Part shown: one piece after another, positions 7,678 to 13,852 of the stretch | Layout of the letters: every line of letters starts with the position of its first letter | Position numbering within the stretch: the stretch's first letter is position 1 | Assembly (NCBI GenBank): GCA_934621665.1 | Contig: CAKTUT010000010.1 | Coordinates: 1-19,289, forward strand | DNA: 19,289 bases | Origin: an uncultured Oscillospiraceae bacterium | Lineage (GTDB): Bacteria > Bacillota > Clostridia > Oscillospirales > Oscillospiraceae | Reading direction: 5' to 3' | Program-made: the position numbers and the translations under genes | The notes under the pieces: model-generated | What the model saw: only the letters and a program-made list of their open reading frames with translations | What the model was told of the DNA's origin: nothing | Database searches by the model: none

Positions 7678-8538
7678 ATGGCGGCGGATATTCTCAGTCA
7701 GATTCGTGAGCGTCACCGCTCCTTTTCCAAGGGACAGAAGCTGATTGCAAATTATATTCTCGATTCCTATGACAAGGCCGCGTTTATGACGGCCTGCAAG
7801 TTGGGGAAAACGGTGGGTGTGTCCGAGTCTACGGTTGTCCGCTTTGCGGTGGAGCTTGGCTTTGACGGCTACCCCAGCATGCAGAAAACGCTTCAGGAGC
7901 TGGTGCGCACGCGCCTGACCTCGGTGCAGCGGATGGAAGCGGCAAACGACCGCATCGGCAATCAGGACGTGGTGTCAACTGTCTTACAGGCTGATATGGA
8001 GACCATTCGCAAGACGAACGACGCACTAGACCGCGGCGAGATGGAGCGGAGCGTGGACGCCATTTTGCAGGCGCGGCACATCTATATTATTGGCGTGCGC
8101 TCCTCAGCGGCTATTGCAAGCTTTTTGAATTTTTATCTGCGCAACCTGTTTGACAACGTTATGCTGGTTTCCTCTACGGCGACAAGCGAGATGTTTGAAC
8201 AGATGCTGCGCGTGAACACGGGCGATGTGGTAATCGGCATCAGCCTGCCGCGCTATTCCAGCCGGACAATCAAGACTATGCAGTTTGCACACGATTCCGG
8301 CGCAACCACCATTGCGATCACTGACAGCACAGATGCACCGGCGGGAAAGCTTGCCGACCACGTGCTGGTAGCAAAGAGCGATATGGTGTCGGTGGTTGAT
8401 TCGTTGGTCGCGCCGATGAGCGTGGTAAACGCGCTGATTGTGGCAATCAGCCGCCGGCAGCAGCGGCAGGCAGCAGATACATATAAGACACTGGAGCGTC
8501 TGTGGGATGAGTATGACGTATATGAACGAATCGAATAG
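7678..8538 (+). CDS. RpiR/MurR family transcriptional regulator (HTH + SIS)
   Basis: This is a DNA-binding regulator that senses a phosphosugar through its SIS domain; the ligand is unknown. The 286-residue product has an N-terminal HTH_6 domain (about 3-77; the helix-turn-helix is KLGKTVGVSESTVVRFAVELGF at 41-62). A SIS domain spans about 125-260, with IYIIGVRSSAAIASFL, DVVIGISLPRYSSRTIK and TTIAITDS. I chose ATG 7678 because AGGAGG (7667-7672) precedes it; the upstream in-frame ATG at 7657 lacks such a site. It opens an operon of housekeeping genes and overlaps the next gene. It may bind the inverted repeat on its own promoter. RpiR regulators more often sit beside sugar-use genes, so the target here is open. 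Confidence 0.92.
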   Translation: MAADILSQIRERHRSFSKGQKLIANYILDSYDKAAFMTACKLGKTVGVSESTVVRFAVELGFDGYPSMQKTLQELVRTRLTSVQRMEAANDRIGNQDVVSTVLQADMETIRKTNDALDRGEMERSVDAILQARHIYIIGVRSSAAIASFLNFYLRNLFDNVMLVSSTATSEMFEQMLRVNTGDVVIGISLPRYSSRTIKTMQFAHDSGATTIAITDSTDAPAGKLADHVLVAKSDMVSVVDSLVAPMSVVNALIVAISRRQQRQAADTYKTLERLWDEYDVYERIE

Positions 8539-9763
8539 GGTTGTAGTGATTGGCGGCGGCGCGGCGGGAATGATGGCCGCGGGCACCGCCGCGGCAAACG
8601 GCGCGCAGGTGACGCTGCTGGAAAAAAACGACCGTCTCGGGAAAAAGCTTTATATCACCGGCAAGGGACGCTGCAATGTGACAAATGACTGTCCGGCAGA
8701 GGAGTTCTTTCAGAATGTGCCGCGTAATCCGCGCTTTTTGTACAGTGCAATCTATGGCTTTGCACCGCGCGATGCCATGGCATTTTTTGAGGAACTTGGC
8801 TGCAAACTGAAAACGGAGCGCGGAAATCGCGTGTTTCCGGTAACCGACCGCTCGGCAAGCGTAATTGACGCGCTGCGCGCGTGGCTGCGCCAGACGGGTG
8901 TTAAGATTGTCAATGAGCCGGCGGCACGGATTTTGACGGAAAATGGTACGGTGGCTGCCGTGCGCGCGGAAAAGCTGCTGTATCCGGCAAACCGCGTGAT
9001 TCTGGCGACCGGTGGATGCAGCTATCCGCTGACCGGCTCTACCGGAGACGGCTACCGGATGGCGGAGTCGCTTGGGCATACGGTTGTTGCACCCGAGGGC
9101 TCGCTTGTGCCGCTGGTGGAAAAGGGCTACTGGTGCAAGCAGATGCAGGGACTTTCGCTGAAAAATATTGCGATCCGGCTGGTGAACCAAAAGGGCAAAT
9201 GCGTCTATGAGGAGTTCGGCGAGCTGCTGTTTACGCACTTTGGCCTGTCTGGGCCAGTGATTCTGAGTGCCAGTGCGCATATGAAGCCGGGAGAGCACTA
9301 TACGGTAGTGATTGACCTGAAGCCGGCGCTGGACGAGCAGAAGCTTGACCAGCGGCTGCTGCGCGATTTTGAGCAGTATCAGAACCGAAATTTTGAAAAC
9401 GTGCTGCATGAGCTTTTGCCAAAGGCCATGGTGCCGGTGGCGGTCAAGCGCAGCGGCATTGATCCGGAGCAGAAAGTGCACTCCATCACGCGCCAGCAGC
9501 GGCAGGCGCTTGTGCAGCTGATTAAGCATTTTGATATTGAAATTGCATGCAAAGCGCCGATTGAGGAGGCAATTGTCACCTCCGGCGGTATCAAGGTGAA
9601 TGAAATCGACCCGAAAACGATGCAGTCCAAGCTGGTGCGTGGGCTGTATTTTGCGGGCGAGATCATTGACGTGGACGCCTACACAGGCGGGTTTAATTTG
9701 CAGATCGCGTGGGCAACCGGTCGCGCGGCAGGGCTTGCTGCGGCGGCGTATGCAGAAATTTGA
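8522..9763 (+). CDS. NAD(P)/FAD-dependent oxidoreductase, HI0933/YhiN family
   Basis: This is a flavoprotein of the HI0933-like family. The substrate is not established for the family. The 413 residues carry the dinucleotide-binding GGGAAG at 11-16, the family hallmark GKGRCNVTN at 48-56 and LATGGCSYPLTGSTGDGY. The C-terminal block is TSGGIKVNEIDPKTMQSKLVRGLYFAGEIIDVDAYTGGFNLQIAWATGR. The frame is open far upstream, with in-frame ATGs at 8507 and 8513. I chose ATG 8522 because it puts the beta strand VVVIGGG near the N-terminus, as in relatives, although the GGAG at 8493-8496 fits 8507 better. All choices overlap the regulator gene (stop 8536-8538), implying coupled translation. A position upstream of cmk is common in Clostridia. 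Confidence 0.92.
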   Translation: MNESNRVVVIGGGAAGMMAAGTAAANGAQVTLLEKNDRLGKKLYITGKGRCNVTNDCPAEEFFQNVPRNPRFLYSAIYGFAPRDAMAFFEELGCKLKTERGNRVFPVTDRSASVIDALRAWLRQTGVKIVNEPAARILTENGTVAAVRAEKLLYPANRVILATGGCSYPLTGSTGDGYRMAESLGHTVVAPEGSLVPLVEKGYWCKQMQGLSLKNIAIRLVNQKGKCVYEEFGELLFTHFGLSGPVILSASAHMKPGEHYTVVIDLKPALDEQKLDQRLLRDFEQYQNRNFENVLHELLPKAMVPVAVKRSGIDPEQKVHSITRQQRQALVQLIKHFDIEIACKAPIEEAIVTSGGIKVNEIDPKTMQSKLVRGLYFAGEIIDVDAYTGGFNLQIAWATGRAAGLAAAAYAEI

Positions 9764-9777
9764 CGGGAGGAATCTCG

Positions 9778-10458
9778 ATGAGAAAGAAATTTTACAGCGT
9801 GGCCATTGACGGCCCGAGCGGCGCGGGTAAAAGTACGCTTGCGCGCCGTGTGGCGGAAAGGCTGGGCTTTCGGTATGTGGACACCGGCGCAATCTACCGC
9901 GCCGTGGGCTATCACATGGCGCTGATGGGCGTAGGGCCGCGCGATAAGGACGGTATTACGCGGTTTATTGACGATGTGAATATCCAGATTGTCTACGCGG
10001 ACGATGGCATTCAGCATATGATTTTAAACGGCCGCGACATCACCGATGGGATCCGCACGCCGGAGATGTCGGTGTATGCCTCCGGCGTTTCAGCGCTGCC
10101 GTGCGTGCGCGATTATCTGCTGGATATGCAGCGAAGCCTTGCCCGGACGAACAATGTCATTATGGACGGCCGTGACATCGGAACGGTTGTCCTGCCGCAG
10201 GCGGACGTGAAAATCTTCCTGACGGCATCGGCCGAGGTGCGCGCGCAGCGCCGCTATGCGGAGCTGATCTCCAAGGGAGAAAATGTGACGCTCGACAAGG
10301 TACTGGCGGATATGCGCCAGCGCGACAAACAGGATTCCACACGCGCCGTTGCGCCGCTTCGCTGCGCGGAGGACGCGGTGCGGCTGGATACCTCCGAGAT
10401 GAATCTGGATGAGGCCGAGGCGGCTATCTTGAAAATTGTCAGGGGGAAGCTGGGATGA
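9778..10458 (+). CDS. cmk: Cytidylate kinase
   Basis: It phosphorylates CMP and dCMP with ATP in pyrimidine nucleotide recycling. The 226-residue product has the P-loop GPSGAGKST (12-20), the NMP-binding segment YVDTGAIYRAVG, the conserved MDGRDIGTVVLPQADVKIFLTA and the Arg-rich lid following it (AQRRYAEL). The start ATG 9778 has GGGAGG (9765-9770) seven bases upstream. The gene begins 14 bases after the flavoprotein stop and overlaps plsC by four bases (ATGA-type overlap). The order cmk-plsC-ispH-rpsA is a conserved Clostridia arrangement. Confidence 0.97.
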   Translation: MRKKFYSVAIDGPSGAGKSTLARRVAERLGFRYVDTGAIYRAVGYHMALMGVGPRDKDGITRFIDDVNIQIVYADDGIQHMILNGRDITDGIRTPEMSVYASGVSALPCVRDYLLDMQRSLARTNNVIMDGRDIGTVVLPQADVKIFLTASAEVRAQRRYAELISKGENVTLDKVLADMRQRDKQDSTRAVAPLRCAEDAVRLDTSEMNLDEAEAAILKIVRGKLG

Positions 10459-11090
10459 AGTTCTGGTACTGGGTGTGCTATGGGCTTGCAAGTATCGGCC
10501 TGTTCATCTGGCATCCGTTTTCGCGCTTTCATGGACGGGAGAACATCCCGGATGGCGGTGCGGTGTTCTGCTCGAATCATGCAAGCGCTGCCGATGCGGT
10601 TTGGGTTTTGCTTGCACTGCGACAACCGAATATGATCCGCGTCATGGCAAAAAATGAGCTGCACCACGCATTTTTTATTGGCTGGGTTATGGAGAAGTTC
10701 AGGATTATCTTTGTTCATCGCGGCAAACACGACACAAAGGCGTTTGATACATGTATTTCGGCACTGGAAAACGATGAGAAGCTTCTGATGTTCATCGAGG
10801 GCACGCGCTGGCGTCCGGATAAGGACACGCGCGCAAAGACCGGTGCGTTCCGTATGGCGGCACAAACCGATAAGCCGATTGTTCCGGTGTATGTGACGCG
10901 TAATAAAAAGCCGTTTGCGCCGGTTGACGTGATCATCGGTAAGCCATTTAAACTGGAGTGCGGCGCAGAAGCATCACACGAGACGCTTCAGCGCGTGGCG
11001 GACGAGACGCTTTACGAGATCTACAAAATGGGCGGTGATACATATGCAAATCATGTTGGCCGAGACAGCGGGCTTCTGCTTCGGAGTTGA
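10455..11090 (+). CDS. plsC: 1-acyl-sn-glycerol-3-phosphate acyltransferase (PlsC-like)
   Basis: This is a membrane-associated acyltransferase that makes phosphatidic acid from lysophosphatidic acid in phospholipid synthesis. The 211 residues hold an N-terminal hydrophobic segment (about 3-20). The catalytic HX4D is HASAADA (H42, D47), with IIFVHRG in the place of block II. The substrate-binding block III is FIEGTR (113-118), where most relatives have PEGTR, and IVPVY follows. The start ATG 10455 has GGGGGAAG just upstream and overlaps the cmk stop. Its stop lies 47 bases inside ispH. Acyl specificity cannot be inferred. The family is secure; the exact lysophospholipid substrate follows from context. 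Confidence 0.92.
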   Translation: MKFWYWVCYGLASIGLFIWHPFSRFHGRENIPDGGAVFCSNHASAADAVWVLLALRQPNMIRVMAKNELHHAFFIGWVMEKFRIIFVHRGKHDTKAFDTCISALENDEKLLMFIEGTRWRPDKDTRAKTGAFRMAAQTDKPIVPVYVTRNKKPFAPVDVIIGKPFKLECGAEASHETLQRVADETLYEIYKMGGDTYANHVGRDSGLLLRS

Positions 11091-11688
11091 CCGCGCCGTC
11101 TCGCTGGTGGAGCAGGCGGTGAAAGAGGGCAAGCACGTTGCGACGCTTGGACCGATTATCCACAACCGCCACGTGACAAGCCGGTTTGAGGCGCTCGGCG
11201 TGCGCGAGATTGCATCACCGGAGGAGGCAAGACCGGATGAATGCGTCATCATCCGTTCGCATGGCGTGAGCCGGACAGTGTATGATCAGCTGATAGCGCG
11301 CGGCGTTGAGGTGGTGGATGCTACGTGCCCGTTTGTCAAGAAAATTCACCATATTATTGCCGCGGCGGAGGAAAATGGACAGCAGCCGGTGATTATCGGT
11401 ACGCGAAGCCACCCAGAGGTGCAGGCCATTGCGGGCTGGTGTCATGATCCACAGATTTTTGAAACGCCGGAGGAGCTGGCCGAATGGCTTCAGAATGATG
11501 TAAATCGCACAAAGATACCCATCCGTATGGTCAGCCAAACCACCAGTACGCAGAAATTATGGGAAAAATCTTGTGAAATTTTAAAAAAAGAGTGTACAAA
11601 TTCAGAAATATTTGATACAATATGCAAAGCTACGGAGATGCGTCAATTTTGCCGAGCTTCTCGAGCAGTCCCTCAAAACTTTAAATAA
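11044..11688 (+). pseudogene. ispH: ispH (HMBPP reductase) with missing C-terminal third and frameshift
   Basis: IspH is the 4Fe-4S enzyme that ends the MEP isoprenoid pathway (HMBPP to IPP/DMAPP). The start ATG 11044 is preceded by GGGCGGTG. All N-terminal and central signatures are present: Cys12 in GFCFGVDRAV, GPIIHNRHV, RSHGV, Cys95 in DATCPFVKKIH, the HPEV block (123-126), SQTT (165-168) and Cys194 in TICKATEMRQ. After residue 201 the frame reads FCRASRAVPQNFK and stops (TAA 11686-11688), with no IspH similarity. The third domain, of roughly 85-90 residues with the Ser/Asn substrate-binding motif (GGxxSSNT-like), is absent. The next bases encode the start of ribosomal protein S1 in the +1 frame. 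In many Clostridia IspH is fused to S1, so I read this as a fused gene with an internal, out-of-frame deletion. An assembly error is a real alternative. Confidence 0.85.
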
Positions 11689-12727
11689 TGGAGATAAGGT
11701 CACTGGCACGGTTATGGCGATCGGCTCGACGGAAGTCGAAGTTGACCTGGGCACCAAGCATACGGCATACATCCCGGTGGAAGAGTTCCTGACCGAGCCG
11801 GGTGCAAAGATCGAGGACGCTGTCAAGGTCGGCGATCAGGTTGAGGCAATCGTTGTCCATGTCAATGACGGCGAGGGTGTTGTCCGCCTGTCCAAAAAGC
11901 GTCTGGAAGCAGGCAAGGCTTGGGAAGAAATTGAAGCTGCTGTTGAGAGCAAGGAAGTTCTTGAGGGCGTTGTCACCGAAGAAAACAAGGGCGGCGTTGT
12001 CGTCAGCATCAAGGGTGTTCGGGTGTTCGTTCCCGCATCCCAGACCGGCGTGCCCAAGGGCGGCGATCTCGGCGCTCTGGTAAAGACCACAGTCAAGCTC
12101 CGCATTACCGAAGTCAACCGCGCACGCCGCCGTGTTGTCGGCTCGATCCGCAGTGTCGCTTCTGAAGAGCGCAAGGCTGCGCAGGAGAAGATCTGGAGCG
12201 AAATCGAAGTTGGCAAGCACTATCATGGTGTTGTCAAATCCCTCACCTCCTACGGCGCATTTGTCGATATCGGCGGTGTTGACGGCATGGTTCACGTATC
12301 CGAGCTCAGCTGGAATCGCATCAAGAATCCGGCAGAGGTTGTCAAGGTTGGCGACGAGATCGACGTGTTCGTGATCTCGTTCGATCCGGAAAAGAAGAAA
12401 ATCTCTCTGGGCTACAAGACCGCTGAGACCAATCCGTGGACGATGTTCAACGCGCAGTATGCTGTCGGCGACGTTGTCAAGGTCAAGATTGTCAAGCTGA
12501 TGACTTTCGGTGCATTTGCAGAGATCATCCCCGGCGTTGACGGCCTGATCCACATCTCCCAGATCGCGGATCGCCGCATTGCAAAGCCTGAGGACGTTCT
12601 GTCTGAGGGTCAGGAAGTGGATGCAAAGATCATCGACATTGATCAGGAGCACAAGCGTATCTCTCTGTCCATCCGTGCACTGCTGAACGGCAGTGACGAG
12701 GCAGAAGCTGAGGGCGACGCTGAGTAA
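11612..12727 (+). CDS. rpsA: 30S ribosomal protein S1 / S1 RNA-binding moiety of an IspH-S1 fusion, start uncertain
   Basis: S1 binds mRNA on the 30S subunit. Four S1 domains are visible at about residues 26-97, 114-181, 199-267 and 283-355 (numbered from 11612). The third and fourth are the best matches (SYGAFVDIGGVDGMVHVSEL; TFGAFAEIIPGVDGLIHISQI). An acidic tail follows. Recognisable S1 sequence starts at NFAELLEQSLKTLNNGD (11645). The nominal TTG start at 11612 lies inside ispH and has no ribosome binding site, and the next in-frame ATG (11714) would cut the first domain. This suggests S1 was the C-terminal half of a fused ispH-rpsA gene. Codon use shifts to the restricted set of a highly expressed gene. 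A strong terminator follows. Confidence 0.88.
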   Translation: MIQYAKLRRCVNFAELLEQSLKTLNNGDKVTGTVMAIGSTEVEVDLGTKHTAYIPVEEFLTEPGAKIEDAVKVGDQVEAIVVHVNDGEGVVRLSKKRLEAGKAWEEIEAAVESKEVLEGVVTEENKGGVVVSIKGVRVFVPASQTGVPKGGDLGALVKTTVKLRITEVNRARRRVVGSIRSVASEERKAAQEKIWSEIEVGKHYHGVVKSLTSYGAFVDIGGVDGMVHVSELSWNRIKNPAEVVKVGDEIDVFVISFDPEKKKISLGYKTAETNPWTMFNAQYAVGDVVKVKIVKLMTFGAFAEIIPGVDGLIHISQIADRRIAKPEDVLSEGQEVDAKIIDIDQEHKRISLSIRALLNGSDEAEAEGDAE

Positions 12728-12741
12728 TTTCACAAAATACA

Positions 12742-12774
12742 GGCGGGTCATCTGTGATGACCCGCCTTTTGTTT
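12742..12774 (+). terminator. Strong terminator after rpsA
   Basis: An 11-bp stem, GGCGGGTCATC (12742-12752) with GATGACCCGCC (12756-12766), closes on a TGT loop and is followed by TTTTGTTT. It ends the regulator-cmk-rpsA operon, 14 bases after the stop. Confidence 0.95.
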
Positions 12775-12804
12775 AGCACCCTATGAAAGAAAGGAGCAAC
12801 GCAT

Positions 12805-13254
12805 ATGCTGTTTTCGTTTTTGCACGACTGCCCGGAATATATTCAGGCGGCGACAGAGCTGGTGCATGGTGAATTTGGCACAGAGCGCAACTATGAGGCG
12901 TTTCGCGAGCTGCTGTGCCACTCGATGACGCCGGGAGAGCTTCCGCTGTGCGTGGTGGCAATTGACCGCGGCGAGCTTGTGGGCGCGCTCGGCATCCTGC
13001 GCGCCGATCTGATTTCCAGGCAGGATCTGTATCCGTGGATTGCAAATGTGGTGGTGCGGATGGATCGGCGCGGTGAGGGAATTGGCCTTGCGATGTTGCG
13101 CTGGAGTCAAAAGGCCTGCCGAAATCTGGGCTATCGCAGAATTTACCTGTATACAACGCTGGAGGGCTATTATGAAAAGCTCGGCTGGCAGTATATGGGC
13201 AACGCATGGGAGCAGGATGGTTCTGTACAGAAAGTTTATGCGCTGACACCATAG
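12805..13254 (+). CDS. GNAT family N-acetyltransferase
   Basis: This protein should transfer an acetyl group from acetyl-CoA to an unknown amine. The 149-residue product is a single GNAT domain. WIANVVVRMDRRGEGIGLAML contains the acetyl-CoA pyrophosphate loop RGEGIG (89-94), and the late motif is GYYEKLGWQYMG (121-132). The ATG at 12805 has a strong AAAGGAG ribosome binding site about 10 bases upstream. It follows the rpsA terminator; I see no clear promoter in the 30 bases between, so it may depend on read-through or a weak promoter. It converges on another GNAT gene 10 bases away; the two are not close in sequence. Confidence 0.85.
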   Translation: MLFSFLHDCPEYIQAATELVHGEFGTERNYEAFRELLCHSMTPGELPLCVVAIDRGELVGALGILRADLISRQDLYPWIANVVVRMDRRGEGIGLAMLRWSQKACRNLGYRRIYLYTTLEGYYEKLGWQYMGNAWEQDGSVQKVYALTP

Positions 13255-13262
13255 CGCTGCAT

Positions 13263-13296
13263 GTCTACTTTTTCTGGCAAGACAGAAACAGTAGAC
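13263..13296. repeat. Inverted repeat at the junction of two convergent GNAT genes
   Basis: GTCTACT (13263-13269) pairs with AGTAGAC (13290-13296), and inside them TTTCTG (13271-13276) pairs with CAGAAA (13283-13288), leaving a six-base loop. It overlaps the stop codon and last codons of the minus-strand gene. It starts nine bases after the plus-strand stop. There is no T tract on either side, so it may be an RNA 3'-end stem or a weak bidirectional terminator. Confidence 0.45.
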
Positions 13297-13834
13297 CGTT
13301 GGAGGCTTCTGTGTCAACGCGATAAACCTCGCGGTAAATCACATCGCGCATTGTCTCAAATTCCGTCTGCGTGATTGTTCCGTCGCGCGTCATAATCCGC
13401 AGCGGCTGTGGCGCGCGGCCTACGCCAAGGCTTGGCTGGATGTACGGGTAGTTGTTAAGGAAAAAGCCGTTGCGCCGGTAAAATCCAATCCGGCGGCGCG
13501 TAATATCCGATTCCGGCAGCTCTACCTCCAGACAGACCGGCTTCTGCATCGGTGCGGTGACCTGCTGCAAAAGGGCAGAGCCGATACCGCTATTACGCGC
13601 GGCAGGGGAGACAGCGAAGTGCTCAATGTAGACGAACGTATCAAAATCCCACACGGTCAAAAGTGCCTTGACATCGCCGCGCTCGTCCCGCAGACCGCAG
13701 GGGTGATAGCGGGGATGCGCGAACAGTGCGCGCTGGCCGCCATAGTCGCGGAACTCATCGGCCGGAAAGCTCTGCTCCAGCAGATGATAGAGGCTGTCGA
13801 TGTCCGCAATGTTAAACGCTTCAACGGGTAACAT
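13265..13834 (-). CDS. GNAT family N-acetyltransferase
   Basis: This is a second predicted acetyl-CoA dependent acetyltransferase with unknown substrate. The 189 residues hold VYIEHFAVSPAARNSGIGSALL, with the acetyl-CoA loop RNSGIG at 80-85, and FYRRNGF (118-124) as the late GNAT motif. The C-terminal 40 or so residues extend beyond the core fold. The start at 13834 has a TAAGGAG ribosome binding site six bases upstream. It begins 18 bases after the stop of the ABC-F gene, so the two form one minus-strand transcription unit. Its 3' end lies in the inverted repeat described above. Confidence 0.87.
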   Translation of the reverse strand: MLPVEAFNIADIDSLYHLLEQSFPADEFRDYGGQRALFAHPRYHPCGLRDERGDVKALLTVWDFDTFVYIEHFAVSPAARNSGIGSALLQQVTAPMQKPVCLEVELPESDITRRRIGFYRRNGFFLNNYPYIQPSLGVGRAPQPLRIMTRDGTITQTEFETMRDVIYREVYRVDTEASNGLLFLSCQKK

Positions 13835-13852
13835 GAAATTCTCCTTACTTGC

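Noticed and set aside
8447..9892. Long minus-strand open frame opposite the flavoprotein and cmk genes
   Set aside because: It mirrors well-supported genes, has no domain I recognise and is rich in Arg/His/Ala as expected for antisense of GC-rich codons.
11593..11621. Internal promoter (TGTACA-N17-TACAAT) for rpsA inside ispH
   Set aside because: Transcripts would start downstream of the only candidate start codon of the S1 frame, and the match probably reflects local AT-rich coding sequence.
11641..11655. Programmed +1 frameshift joining IspH to S1 at CAATTTTGCC
   Set aside because: A shift there would still leave IspH without its C-terminal domain, and no stimulatory structure or slow stop codon is seen at the site.
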